DNA of 40,899 nucleotides from NCBI RefSeq assembly GCF_000719095.1, contig NZ_JOEH01000045.1, positions 1 to 40,899 on the forward strand. Reading direction: 5' to 3'. The notes under the pieces were generated by a model. It was not told the DNA's origin and did not search any database. It saw nothing but the letters and a program-made list of their open reading frames with translations. Shown in pieces: positions 1 through 8,830 of the stretch. Every line of letters begins with the position of its first letter. The stretch's first letter is position 1. This DNA comes from Streptacidiphilus jeojiense (GTDB taxonomy: Bacteria; Actinomycetota; Actinomycetes; Streptomycetales; Streptomycetaceae). Both the position numbers and the translations under genes were made by a program.

Positions 1-2
1 GG

Positions 3-326
3 TGGCCCACCCTGTCGGCAGAGCGGAAGCTACCCGGGTCCACGCCCCCGGCGCACCACCCCACGCTGATCGGCTACACCACGCCAAGGGACGCGATCCC
101 GCTGGTCAAGCGGGGCATCGGCAACCTCGCTGCCGCTGACCTCAGCCAGATCACCCGCGCGGTGAAACGCAAGCTCAAGATGCTGCAGTACCGGCCGGAG
201 GTCCTCGACGGCTGTCTGGCGGGCGCCGGCCTGAGCATGGCTTTGTCCCCTGACCGACGCTGGGATGAAAATGCCCGACCGCTTACGACGCCAGGTATGG
301 CAGCATCATCGCCATGTCATTGCTGA
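3..326 (+). pseudogene. C-terminal remnant of an IS630-type transposase
   Basis: The frame opening at the window edge reads VKRGIGNLAAADLSQ followed by a KRKLKMLQYRPEVLDG segment. This is the C-terminal end typical of actinomycete IS630/Tc1-mariner-type DDE transposases, which finish with a basic helix and a (Y/R)RPxxxDGCLxxTGL tail. The roughly 30 codons before VKRG do not resemble the expected DDE region, so the copy is probably broken as well as cut by the window edge. The frame then runs past the usual end to a stop at 324-326. Family assignment is from memory of the tail motif. Confidence 0.6.
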
Positions 327-616
327 CCTGGGACTACGAGGGTGAACTGTTCTGTGCCCTCACCACCGTGACTGGTACAGCTGAAGGCCGGATGACACAT
401 TTCGAGCTCAGCGAGGCTCGCATGGTTCCGGGCGGAGCTCCTTCTGTGCCTGCTTCGCCGGCTCCAGGGCCGACAGCTGTGACGGTGCTTGTCTACGCAC
501 CCGAGGATGAGAAGCCAGCAGAGGTCTACTTCGACACGATGCAAACGCTGCCGTTCGCCGTCCTCCAGCACTTCGTGGCGCTCGTTGCCTCACGCTTGGA
601 AAGCGCAGGATCGTAG
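314..616 (+). CDS. small hypothetical protein
   Basis: This 100-aa ORF starts inside the last codons of the transposase remnant. Its composition looks protein-like, with an acidic middle (APEDEKPAEVYFDTM) and a hydrophobic C-terminal helix (FAVLQHFVALVASRL). I recognise no family. No clear ribosome-binding site precedes the ATG. It has no co-directional partner: the next gene points the other way and ends 54 bp downstream. A spurious ORF cannot be excluded. Confidence 0.5.
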   Translation: MSLLTWDYEGELFCALTTVTGTAEGRMTHFELSEARMVPGGAPSVPASPAPGPTAVTVLVYAPEDEKPAEVYFDTMQTLPFAVLQHFVALVASRLESAGS

Positions 617-670
617 AGCAGCCGCCCTGGCAGCACAGCCAGATCCTGGGCCGACATCACGAGTTCAAGT

Positions 671-1561
<891 letters not shown>

Positions 1562-2584
1562 TCATGCAGGCCGGACGTAGGGGAAGTCCGGGAGGCGCAG
1601 TGCCTGGGCGGTGGCGGGGGTCAGGCCCGAAGGCACCGCGGTGTTGAGCACCAGCGAGAGCATTGCCTCGGGTGCATTGTCGGCCAGGGTGCGACCGTTG
1701 CGCGCGGCGAAGCCGTAGCCAGCCGGGGTGCCCAGGACGTAGGGCAGTACGTCGGGGAAGAGCTCGCAGGCCACGGTATTTCCGTAGCCGTCCGGGTCAG
1801 CCGATGTGCCCGCGGCGCGTACGACCGCGGCAACCTGGTCGGCGATCTGCTTTCCGGCGGCCGCGGCGTCCTGGGAGGGGTGGCGCGTGTTGGCGGGGTT
1901 GGTGAACTCGACGTCGGTGGGCCAGAAGATCGGCCACATCATCGGGTGCCCTGCGCGGTTGACCTGCCGCCAGCCTCCCGCGTCGGTGGCGAGTTTCGTC
2001 GCCGCCCACAGTCCGATCCGGGTACCGGGCCTGAGCACCGGGTGGCTGTGGGGCACTTCGAGCACGATCGTCTGGACGGTGGTGCCGGCGAAGCTGTTGG
2101 ACGCCGCCTGCGGCTGCCAGTCCGCCAGCTGGGGTGCGGAGCCGTCGGCCACTGCGGCGTTGATCCGTGCAAGCAGCGACAGGTCGATGTAGAAGCAGTC
2201 CGCGATCCTGCCGGCATAGATCCGCACGCCGCCGGAACGCACACTCTCGCCGGTGCGGCCCTGGGCGAGGACTGGTGAGTCGGCGAGGTCCCCCTGGGCA
2301 TCCTGGCCCGTGAGCTCGCCCATGGTGTAGGCCTGCTGGCCGTCCTCGTCCGGCTCATCGAAGGCGAAGCGATAGGTCAGGGCCTCGAAGTCGGCGCCGT
2401 CGAGGTGGACCTTGAATTCGTAGCGCGCTTCAGAATGGAAGCCGGGTTTTGCGCATGTGCCCGTGATGTCGGAGTTGACGTTCACCACGAACACGGTGCT
2501 GTCCTGGCCGGGGAAGACATACAGATCGTCGATGAGCAGTTGGCCGCTTCGCGCGGCGAGAGGGGTGTCGAGGTGGTGGGACAT
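1562..2584 (-). CDS. DUF4331 family protein
   Basis: This is a 340-aa protein beginning MSHHLDTPLAARSGQLLIDD and continuing into LYVFPG. That is the standard opening of the DUF4331 family, whose biochemical role is unknown. The frame stays open upstream to an ATG at 2761, but the extra 59 residues are low-complexity and Arg/Pro-rich. I chose 2584 because it matches the family start and is preceded by a GAGGCG-like site. A YxGRxxDCFYIDLSLL segment sits mid-protein. It is the promoter-proximal gene of the two-gene operon with the haloperoxidase-type hydrolase. The promoter candidate at 2796-2825 would leave an unusually long leader of about 200 nt. Confidence 0.85.
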   Translation of the reverse strand: MSHHLDTPLAARSGQLLIDDLYVFPGQDSTVFVVNVNSDITGTCAKPGFHSEARYEFKVHLDGADFEALTYRFAFDEPDEDGQQAYTMGELTGQDAQGDLADSPVLAQGRTGESVRSGGVRIYAGRIADCFYIDLSLLARINAAVADGSAPQLADWQPQAASNSFAGTTVQTIVLEVPHSHPVLRPGTRIGLWAATKLATDAGGWRQVNRAGHPMMWPIFWPTDVEFTNPANTRHPSQDAAAAGKQIADQVAAVVRAAGTSADPDGYGNTVACELFPDVLPYVLGTPAGYGFAARNGRTLADNAPEAMLSLVLNTAVPSGLTPATAQALRLPDFPYVRPA

Positions 2585-2791
2585 GTAATCGCCTCGCGGA
2601 GTCGAGTTACCGGTCGGCCCACGGTGGTCGCAGCGTTGCTCCGGCGGGGGAGCCGACCGAAGTGCTGCGGTCCCGCTGGTGCTACGGCCGTCGCCACTGT
2701 TGACGGATACAGGATCCTTCGGTCGGCAGGCGATGCGTACGCCAGAACCGGGTGGTCGCATGCGATGCGGTATCCGAAGACATCCTGATAA

Positions 2792-2825
2792 TGATGATTT
2801 AATCAGTAGCGATGAAAGTAGTCAA
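2792..2825 (-). promoter_or_regulatory. promoter with TGAT-N6-ATCA operator (site A)
   Basis: On the minus strand TTGACT (2825-2820) is followed 17 bp later by TTAAAT. Over this -10 region lies TGAT-TAAATC-ATCA at 2805-2792, followed by TTAT. The same operator pattern occurs upstream of the two aromatic operons. It would drive the DUF4331/haloperoxidase operon. The promoter hexamers are inferred by eye. Confidence 0.65.
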
Positions 2826-3053
2826 CTGTCTTCGATGGCGCCAGAGAGCTCTCGGGAGCGGGCCCCTGGGTTGACGCAGCTTCAGGGCCTGGACTTCCAG
2901 CTGCGGGCGCTTGGCGGATCAGGCGAAGAGCGTCGGCCGCAGGCGCAGGGATGTGCTCTTCCGGCAGCACCGCGGCAAACCTCGGCATCGCGGGGAGCGC
3001 GGGCACGGGCCGGTGCTCCGGCGATGGTCTCGGGCGCGGCTGGGCGCGCGGGG
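2826..3053. other. intergenic stretch with no convincing gene
   Basis: Together with 2585-2825 this makes a 469-bp gap between the DUF4331 start and the end of the TetR gene. Apart from the promoter/operator at 2792-2825 I see only open frames with atypical composition. A 67-codon minus-strand frame (2803-3006) overlaps the operator and is unlikely to be translated. Confidence 0.4.
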
Positions 3054-3686
3054 TCAGGGGAGCTGCGGCAGGGGGCGGGTGGCGACCTCGTGGGCCTCTT
3101 CGAGCGGGAGGCCCAGGAGACGGAGAATCAGTTCGGCCATCTGCTCGCCCGCCTTCGCGTCGATGCCGGCGGCGGTGTTGAGCTGGAGCAGTCCGATCAT
3201 CGCGCCGCCCACCGCGCTCAGTGCGACCTTCGTGTCGTCGAGGACGAACCGGCCCGATGTCCTGCCGACCTCCAGGTCGCGCAGGGCACGCGGGCCCAGG
3301 CCGGTGTCGGCGTGCACGTGGGGGAGTCCCCGGAGCCGGACGATCTGGGTGACCTCCGGATGGGTGGCCGCCAGGATCAGGGTCAGGCGCACGGAGGCGG
3401 AGATGGTCTCGGCCGGGTCGTCGATGTGCTGGGTGACGCTGTCGAGGAGTTGTCCGTACTCCTCCAGTGCGTCGGCGACCGCGGCGTCGAAGAGCTCGGT
3501 CTTGGTGGCGAAGTGGTTGTAGAAGGTTCCGAATCCCACGTCCGCACGTGCGGCGATCTCCTGGATGCTCGCCGAGGTGTCTCCGGACTCGGCCAGGATC
3601 CTGCGTGCCGCGGTGACCAGTGCCTGACGGGAATGGGCCCGACGGCGCTCGAAGCGGTTGGCAGTCTGCGGGGTCGGCTTCTGCAT
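3054..3686 (-). CDS. TetR-family regulator, candidate controller of the aromatic regulon
   Basis: A 210-aa TetR-type repressor. The N-terminal helix-turn-helix covers residues 18-62 (ALVTAARRILAESG, then IQEIAARADVGFGTFYNHF), and the remainder is the helical ligand/dimerisation domain. It sits between the DUF4331 operon and the other aromatic operons. Its own upstream region carries a one-mismatch copy of the TGAT-N6-ATCA operator (3717-3730), as expected of an autoregulated TetR gene. The start looks leaderless: TAGGGT lies 6 nt before the ATG. The effector is unknown; a pathway substrate or intermediate is the natural guess. It is distinct from the second TetR at 5547, whose nearby operators are different. 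Confidence 0.9.
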   Translation of the reverse strand: MQKPTPQTANRFERRRAHSRQALVTAARRILAESGDTSASIQEIAARADVGFGTFYNHFATKTELFDAAVADALEEYGQLLDSVTQHIDDPAETISASVRLTLILAATHPEVTQIVRLRGLPHVHADTGLGPRALRDLEVGRTSGRFVLDDTKVALSAVGGAMIGLLQLNTAAGIDAKAGEQMAELILRLLGLPLEEAHEVATRPLPQLP

Positions 3687-3692
3687 GTGCTC

Positions 3693-3730
3693 ACCCTAGA
3701 GCACGTACTTCACAATTGATGAACCTGTCA
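3693..3730 (-). promoter_or_regulatory. TetR promoter with autoregulatory operator (site F)
   Basis: Minus strand TGAC-AGGTTC-ATCA at 3730-3717 matches the shared TGATnnnnnCATCA operator except for one base in the left arm. It sits 18 bp upstream of TAGGGT (3698-3693), the likely -10 of a leaderless transcript starting at the ATG. It therefore covers the expected -35 region. Binding by the TetR itself is inferred. Confidence 0.55.
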
Positions 3731-3784
3731 GAGGTGGCAGGGGCTCAAGGGCTCAGAGGTCGCAGGGGCGAGGAAGAACGCCGC

Positions 3785-5443
3785 TCATGCACTGCGTACA
3801 CCGTGGGCGGTGCCCTGGGTTTCACCGGTGTCCCTGTCCGGCTCCGTGTCCGTGTCGGTGGCGCTGACGCGGCCGGGCTGCTCCTGCTCCGAGGACGACC
3901 GCCCCGCGGACGGCATGACCAGGGCCACGACGCCGGTCCCCACGGCCATCGCGATGCCGCCGATGAGGCTGGTGTGGGCGACGGCGTCGGCGAAGGACTG
4001 GTGGGCGGCCGAGACCAGGGCCTGGGCCTGTGTCGGGCCGCCCTGCGGGCTGTGCGCGATGTGCTCGGCCACGCCCAGGGCTCCGCCGATCGAGTCCTTG
4101 GCGGTGTCCAGTGCGGCGCCGGGCAGCTTGCCCGCGACCGCGTCGGTGAGCCTGTCCCGGTAGGTGGTGTTCAGGACCGAGCCGAGGATGGCGATGCCGA
4201 GTGCGCCGCCGAGTTCGAGCGCGGTGTCGTTGGTGGCGCCGCCGACGCCGAGATCGTGCTCGGGGAACGCCTCCATGATCGTGTCCGTGCACGGGGACAC
4301 GCTCAGGCCGATGGCGAAGCCCAGCAGGGCGAACGGGGCGACGAAGTCGGTGTAGCCGGAGCCCGGGTCGATCCGCATCAGCAGCAGGACACCGGCGGTG
4401 CCGACGGCCATCCCGGCGACGACCATGGGCTTGACGCCCAGCCTGGGGGTGAGCCGTCCGGTCACCGCGGCTCCCACGAACACCGCGCCGGCCAGCGGGA
4501 GCAGCCGTATGCCGGTGTCGAGCGGGCTGTAGCCGAGGACGAACTGCAGGTGCTGGGTGGAGTAGTACAGCGCCCCGAAGGTTCCGAAGAAGAACATGAG
4601 GACCGCGATCATGGAGCCGGAGAAGCTGCGGATCCTGAACTTGCGCACGTCCAGGATCGGGCGCGGGTGTCGCAGTTCCCAGGGGACGAATGCGGCCAGG
4701 CCCAGCGCCGCGGCGATCGCGCCGGCGAGAGGCCCGCCGGTCCAGCCGAAGCGGGCGCCTTCGATGACGGCGTAGACCAGGGCTCCGACGGTGACGACGG
4801 ACAGCAGGCCGCCGACGACGTCGATCCGTCCCCTGCCTTCGGCGCGGGAGGGCGGCACCAGGGCCATCGCGAGCACGATCGCCACCGCGGCGACGGGCAC
4901 GTTGATCAGGAAGGTCGATCCCCAGGCGTGGTTCTCCAGCAGTCGGCCCGCGAGCAGGGGGCCGAGGGCGATGGCGAGCCCCGAGGTCGCGCTCCAGGCG
5001 GTGATGGCCTTGGCCCGCTCGCTGCGGGGGAAGGTGGCGACCAGCAGGGAGAGGGTGGCGGGCATGATCAGTGCGGCGCCGATGCCCATGACGGCGCGGG
5101 CGGCGATCACCGCGTCGGCCTGGTGGACCAGGCTGCCCATGACGGAGCCGGCGCCGAAGATCAGCAGGCCGGTGACGAGTCCGCCGCGGCGGCTGTACTT
5201 GTCCCCGACCGCACCGAGCATCAGCATCAGGGCGGCGTAGGGGACGGTGTACGCGTCGATGACCCACTGCAGCTGGCTGGCGTCCAGGCCCAGGTCGCGG
5301 GTGAGGTCGGGCGCGGCGACGATCAGCGAGGTGTTGGCCATCACCACGATCAGCAGGCTGAGGCACAGCACGAACAGGGCGGCCCAGCGCTTGGGGTAGG
5401 GCCCGGCCATCCGGGGGACGGGAGTGGAGGCGATCAGTGGCAT
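3785..5443 (-). CDS. MFS exporter, DHA2 (14-TM, EmrB/QacA) type
   Basis: A 552-aa integral membrane protein with about 14 hydrophobic segments. It has the DHA2 hallmarks: VIDAYTVPYAALMLMLGAVGDKYSRRG (first half-repeat; motif A is GAVGDKYSRR) and GPLLAGRLLENHAWGSTFLINVP (motif C and the following loop). It should export hydrophobic drugs or metabolites with proton antiport. The frame is open further upstream, but the ATG at 5443 follows a GAAGGA site, and the extension would run through the operator palindromes. The C-terminal tail is polar and Asp/Thr/Glu-rich. It is divergent from a TetR gene, with two operator-like palindromes between them, so drug- or metabolite-induced derepression is likely. 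Confidence 0.93.
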   Translation of the reverse strand: MPLIASTPVPRMAGPYPKRWAALFVLCLSLLIVVMANTSLIVAAPDLTRDLGLDASQLQWVIDAYTVPYAALMLMLGAVGDKYSRRGGLVTGLLIFGAGSVMGSLVHQADAVIAARAVMGIGAALIMPATLSLLVATFPRSERAKAITAWSATSGLAIALGPLLAGRLLENHAWGSTFLINVPVAAVAIVLAMALVPPSRAEGRGRIDVVGGLLSVVTVGALVYAVIEGARFGWTGGPLAGAIAAALGLAAFVPWELRHPRPILDVRKFRIRSFSGSMIAVLMFFFGTFGALYYSTQHLQFVLGYSPLDTGIRLLPLAGAVFVGAAVTGRLTPRLGVKPMVVAGMAVGTAGVLLLMRIDPGSGYTDFVAPFALLGFAIGLSVSPCTDTIMEAFPEHDLGVGGATNDTALELGGALGIAILGSVLNTTYRDRLTDAVAGKLPGAALDTAKDSIGGALGVAEHIAHSPQGGPTQAQALVSAAHQSFADAVAHTSLIGGIAMAVGTGVVALVMPSAGRSSSEQEQPGRVSATDTDTEPDRDTGETQGTAHGVRSA

Positions 5444-5471
5444 AGCGGGTCCTTCATGCGGAGCAGAAACT

Positions 5472-5487
5472 TGCACATCGATGTGCA
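5472..5487. promoter_or_regulatory. operator palindrome 1 (TetR/MFS divergon)
   Basis: TGCACATC-GATGTGCA is a perfect 16-bp palindrome lying between the divergent MFS and TetR genes. It touches the -10 (TAACAT on the minus strand, 5492-5487) of the MFS promoter. Confidence 0.7.
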
Positions 5488-5518
5488 TGTTAGTTTCCTG
5501 CGCACGCATGTGCAAGTA
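5487..5518 (-). promoter_or_regulatory. MFS promoter with operator palindrome 2
   Basis: On the minus strand TTGCAC (5515-5510), a 17-bp spacer and TAACAT (5492-5487) form a good promoter for the exporter gene. The -35 is embedded in an imperfect palindrome, TGCGCACG-CATGTGCA (5499-5514), extended by AGTA on its right. The GTGCAAGTA half-site is identical to that at 7036-7044. Confidence 0.6.
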
Positions 5519-5546
5519 TTGCTGGAGAGCCGAAGAAGGAGATGCC

Positions 5547-6191
5547 GTGACCACCCCCGCGCCCAGCGCCCCGCTCAGGCGGCACGCCCGCTCCAATCGC
5601 GCGCGCATCCTGGCGGTGGCACGGCGGGAACTGGGCTCGAGCCCGGATACGACGCTGGACGAGATCGCGATCGCGGCCGGTGTGGCCCGGCGGACCCTGT
5701 ACGGGCACTTCCCCGGCCGTGAGGCCCTGCTGGAGGCACTCGCCGAGGAGGCCGAGCAGGCGCTGCGCGACGCCCTCGAGGACGGGCCGGCCCTGGACGG
5801 GCGCCCGGAGTACGCACTCGCACAACTGGTGCTGCGGCTCTGGGGAGTGGGCGACCGCTACCGGATGCTGATCTCCGTCGCCCGACGTGATCTGGGCTTG
5901 GAGCGGGTGGAGAAACTGCTGGAGCCGGCCCGGCACGCGGTGACCGCGGTGCTGGCGCGCGGACAGGGGGAGGGAACGTTCCACCGGCTGCTGCCGGTCG
6001 ACGCCCTCAACGCCGGCCTGGAGGCCCTCAGTATGGCCCTGCTGGAACGCCTGGATCCGGAGGAGTTCCAGGACCTCCCGGGAGCCGTGGCCATGCAGAG
6101 CCTCGTCGCCGCAGGCGTACCTGCGCTTGCGGCCCAGGAGGTCGTGGGGGAGGTCCGCCGAGAGGCCCCCGGCGCATCCTCCGGCGCATGA
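5547..6191 (+). CDS. TetR-family regulator of the exporter/LmeA-like regulon
   Basis: A 214-aa protein. The helix-turn-helix lies at about residues 15-60 (RILAVARRELG, then TLDEIAIAAGVARRTLYGHF with the TLYGHF recognition helix). The GTG at 5547 is chosen because AAGGAG precedes it by 6 nt; the frame opens earlier at 5424, but that would place the two operators inside the gene. It is divergent from the MFS exporter and tail-to-tail with the DUF2993 gene, whose start lies 1 base after its stop. Operators of the TTGCAC/GTGCAA type flank this block on both sides, so it probably controls the exporter, itself and the DUF2993 gene. Confidence 0.9.
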   Translation: MTTPAPSAPLRRHARSNRARILAVARRELGSSPDTTLDEIAIAAGVARRTLYGHFPGREALLEALAEEAEQALRDALEDGPALDGRPEYALAQLVLRLWGVGDRYRMLISVARRDLGLERVEKLLEPARHAVTAVLARGQGEGTFHRLLPVDALNAGLEALSMALLERLDPEEFQDLPGAVAMQSLVAAGVPALAAQEVVGEVRREAPGASSGA

Positions 6192-6920
6192 TCAGACCCG
6201 GGTGTCCGAGGTGCCGGCGCCGCTGTCGGGGGTGAAGGTGACATCACGTCCCGTCAGGTCCACGTTCACCCCGGAGGCGTCGGTCGTGAGGCCTTGGAGC
6301 TTCAGCCCCTGCGGGAGGTTGCGGAGGGTGAGCGGCTGCTCCAGGGCCCTGGTGACCATGGACGCGACGCCGGGGGGCAGGTCGCCCACGACACGGGGGT
6401 CCCGGAAGGCGATGCCGGTCGGGCCTGCGACGGCGAGTTCGGCGGAGACGGTGACCTGCCCCAGTAGGGGCACGTCCGCGGTGGCGTCCACGCGTCCCGG
6501 GTCGCGGTCGGGCCGGATCTGTAGTCCCAGGCTGTCGGAGAGGTCGCGGTAGGACAGGGACGCGGTTCCCCGCACCGAGTCGACGTGGGCGGCCTGTGCG
6601 TTGCCGTACGCGCGCAGGCCGTTCAGGTGCAGGCTCAGGCCGGTGATCGGGACAGGACGGGAGCCGGAGGCCGGTATCTCGCCCGAGCTGAGGTCGACGT
6701 GGGCCAGCTGCCCCGAGAGGACCTGGGTGAGGACGGGTATGCCGCCCACGTGGACCGAGGTCGGACCGGCTGCCCCGGTGGCCTCCTGGAACGCCTCGGC
6801 CGTCCGGTGCTCCACCCAGGCGTCGGTGAGCCGGTCCGCGAAGCCCGCGGCCGCCACGGCGCAGAGCAGGCCGAGGGCGGCGAACCGCCGGGCGCGGGGC
6901 TTCGGTATCAGACGCATCAT
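6192..6920 (-). CDS. LmeA-like DUF2993 phospholipid-binding protein
   Basis: About 242 aa. After a basic start (RLIPKPRARR) comes one hydrophobic segment (FAALGLLCAVAAAGF), a signal sequence or anchor. The rest is a DUF2993 domain of the LmeA type, with paired segments such as VHVGGIPVLTQVLSGQLAHVDL and LGQVTVSAELAVAG. The mycobacterial LmeA founder binds phospholipids and affects lipomannan chain length in the periplasm; the role here is unknown. Three ATGs lie in tandem (6923, 6920, 6917). The AAGGA site is only 3 nt from the first, so I favour the second or third. Its promoter overlaps the 7021-7044 operator, linking it to the exporter. Confidence 0.85.
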   Translation of the reverse strand: MMRLIPKPRARRFAALGLLCAVAAAGFADRLTDAWVEHRTAEAFQEATGAAGPTSVHVGGIPVLTQVLSGQLAHVDLSSGEIPASGSRPVPITGLSLHLNGLRAYGNAQAAHVDSVRGTASLSYRDLSDSLGLQIRPDRDPGRVDATADVPLLGQVTVSAELAVAGPTGIAFRDPRVVGDLPPGVASMVTRALEQPLTLRNLPQGLKLQGLTTDASGVNVDLTGRDVTFTPDSGAGTSDTRV

Positions 6921-7012
6921 CATCGTTCCTTGCTGCAGGGGGAGTTGCGGTGCCCCGGGCTGGCCGGCCCCTGGGGTTGCACGACGCCCGCGGTCGACCC
7001 GGGGCCCGGCCC

Positions 7013-7044
7013 ACAGTAGATACTTGCACGTTCATGTGCAAGTA
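7013..7044 (-). promoter_or_regulatory. DUF2993-gene promoter with high-symmetry operator
   Basis: TACTTGCAC-N6-GTGCAAGTA (7021-7044) has perfect 9-bp arms. On the minus strand it contains TTGCAC (7041-7036), spaced 17 bp from TACTGT (7018-7013), the same layout as the MFS promoter. It also lies about 40 bp upstream of the kinase gene on the other strand, which may be co-regulated. Confidence 0.7.
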
Positions 7045-7084
7045 TTGGCGGATCATCCGTCCCTGGAGAGGTAGGGCACCGCAC

Positions 7085-8722
7085 ATGGAGAGGATCACTC
7101 CCCACCAACGGGGCATGGCCGTGATCCACGAGGACCGCGCCGCGATGACGTCCGGGAGCAGCCAGGCCGGACCGATCGGCGGCCGCTACGTCCTGCGCGA
7201 GGTGATAGGCCGCGGTGGGATGGGCGAGGTGTGGCTCGGAGAGGACCTCCTGCTCGGCCGGCCGGTCGCGGTCAAGGTGCTGCACGCGGAACTGTCCTTC
7301 GATGAGACGGCCCTGGCCCGGTTCCGCCGGGAGGCGCGTTCCGCGGCCTCCCTCAACCACCCCCGCATCGCCACCGTGTACGACGCCGGCGAACTGCCCT
7401 GGACCCCGCCGAGGCCCTACCTGGTCATGGAGTACGTCGACGGGCAGACCCTGGCCGAACGTCTGCGCCAGGGGCCGCTGCCGGTCCACGAGGCGGTCGG
7501 GTTCACCGTCGGTGTCCTGGACGGACTGGCGTTCGCGCACGCGCGCGACCTGGTGCACCGCGACATCAAGCCCGCCAATGTGATGATCACCAACGGCGGT
7601 GGGGTCAAGGTGATGGACTTCGGCATCGCCCTGGCCCTGGGAGGGCCGGACACCACCAGGACCGCCACGGGCACGGTGATGGGAACCGCCGCCTACATGT
7701 CACCGGAGCAGGCCTGCGAACGGACCACGGACTCACGCTCGGACCTGTACTCCACCGGCTGCCTGCTCTACGAACTCCTCACCGGCCGCCCGCCCTTCTG
7801 TGCGGACAGCGCTCTCGCCCTCATCTACCAGCACGTCCATGAGACCCCCGAGGCACCGAGCCGGCTGCGGCCCGCCGTGCCGCCCGAACTGGACGCCGTC
7901 GTCCTCGGCGCACTGGCCAAGGACCCGGGCCGGCGCTGCGCCGGCGCCGAGGACATGAGCGCCGCCCTGCGGGGCCTGCGTCTGCCGACAGCCCTGCACC
8001 TGCCGCAGGCCCTGCGGCCGTCGACGGAGGGGGTGGAGACCGTACGGCTGGGACGCTCCGGTGCGACCGCACCGGCCGCCCGGCCGCCCGACACCCTGCT
8101 GGAGGAGCCCCGCCCCGGAACCGGCCACCGCGCCCGGGTCCTCGTCGCGACGGGCGCACTCCTGGCCGTCGCCGCGGCCGCGGTCCTCACCGGGGCCACG
8201 CAGGCCGGGATGGGGCAGCCGTCTGCGCGGCAGGGGCGCGGGACACCCGGCGCGACCGCCCCCACCGCCACGACCGGGAGCGGCTCGGCCGGCAGTCGGT
8301 CGACGACGTCGAGCACCGGGCGGGTGGGGATCCCGGGCGATCTGGTGGGCCGCAGGGCGGGGCGGGCGGAAGCGGAACTCGCCGGACTCGGCCTGCGCTT
8401 CGCCCTGGCGCCCGGCTCTCCCGCTGGAACGGACACGATCGTCACCGGCACGCTGCCGCCGGCCGGCACCGACGCGACCGTCGGCGACACCGTTGTCCTG
8501 CTCGTCGCCGAGACCGCCACGGGCTCGGCGGCACCCTCGTCGACCGGCAGGAGCCCGGCCTCCGCTTCGCCCTCGGCGGCGTCCCCATCGTCCTCGGCGG
8601 CATCACCTTCGCCTACGGCGGACCCGCCCTCACCGTCGGCGACCTCCTCGACACCCGCAGGGGCCCCGCCGCGCAGCCCTGCCCCGCCGCTCCCGCCCCT
8701 GGCCGTTCCGCCACCCGGATAG
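7085..8722 (+). CDS. PknB-type Ser/Thr protein kinase with one PASTA domain
   Basis: A 545-aa transmembrane kinase. The catalytic domain covers about residues 34-300: Gly-loop IGRGGMGEVW (41-50), VAVK with Lys64, HRDIKPAN with Asp160, DFG at 178-180 and SPE at 206-208 in place of APE. A Pro/Ala linker leads to one membrane helix (about 352-372). Outside are a single PASTA-like unit (about 414-475) and a Ser/Pro/Ala-rich tail of about 70 residues. PASTA domains sense muropeptides or lipid II, and one copy is fewer than the usual three to five. The start is uncertain: ATG 7085 has GGAGAGG 13 nt upstream, while ATG 7145 has GAGGA at 10 nt. The frame opens earlier, at 6950, but that would include the operator. 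Confidence 0.92.
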   Translation: MERITPHQRGMAVIHEDRAAMTSGSSQAGPIGGRYVLREVIGRGGMGEVWLGEDLLLGRPVAVKVLHAELSFDETALARFRREARSAASLNHPRIATVYDAGELPWTPPRPYLVMEYVDGQTLAERLRQGPLPVHEAVGFTVGVLDGLAFAHARDLVHRDIKPANVMITNGGGVKVMDFGIALALGGPDTTRTATGTVMGTAAYMSPEQACERTTDSRSDLYSTGCLLYELLTGRPPFCADSALALIYQHVHETPEAPSRLRPAVPPELDAVVLGALAKDPGRRCAGAEDMSAALRGLRLPTALHLPQALRPSTEGVETVRLGRSGATAPAARPPDTLLEEPRPGTGHRARVLVATGALLAVAAAAVLTGATQAGMGQPSARQGRGTPGATAPTATTGSGSAGSRSTTSSTGRVGIPGDLVGRRAGRAEAELAGLGLRFALAPGSPAGTDTIVTGTLPPAGTDATVGDTVVLLVAETATGSAAPSSTGRSPASASPSAASPSSSAASPSPTADPPSPSATSSTPAGAPPRSPAPPLPPLAVPPPG

Positions 8723-8736
8723 CCCTGTCTCAGTTC

Positions 8737-8750
8737 TGATAGATACATCA
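8737..8750 (+). promoter_or_regulatory. upstream TGAT-N6-ATCA operator (site B)
   Basis: TGAT-AGATAC-ATCA followed by TTTA. It lies 54 bp upstream of site C. The MhpA-like operon has the same two-site arrangement at a 55-bp offset, which argues for paired binding rather than chance. Confidence 0.65.
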
Positions 8751-8768
8751 TTTATTGCCGCGCACACC

Positions 8769-8804
8769 TTGACGATAAAAGGGTCATGCCTGATAATTTC
8801 ATCA
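8769..8804 (+). promoter_or_regulatory. catabolic promoter with overlapping operator (site C)
   Basis: TTGACG (8769-8774), 17-bp spacer, GATAAT (8792-8797). The operator TGAT-AATTTC-ATCA (8791-8804) covers the -10 and the probable start point, a classic repressor position. Transcription would start about 27 nt before the dioxygenase ATG. Confidence 0.75.
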
Positions 8805-8830
8805 TTACAGCAATGTTGCTGGGAGGCACC

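Noticed and set aside
3620..5722. 700-codon plus-strand frame
   Set aside because: Antisense to the MFS exporter; low-complexity Gly/Asp/His/Gln composition and no family motif.
8786..8830. Earlier ATG for the dioxygenase
   Set aside because: It would lie upstream of the -10 and operator of the gene's own promoter. ATG 8831 has GGGAGG.
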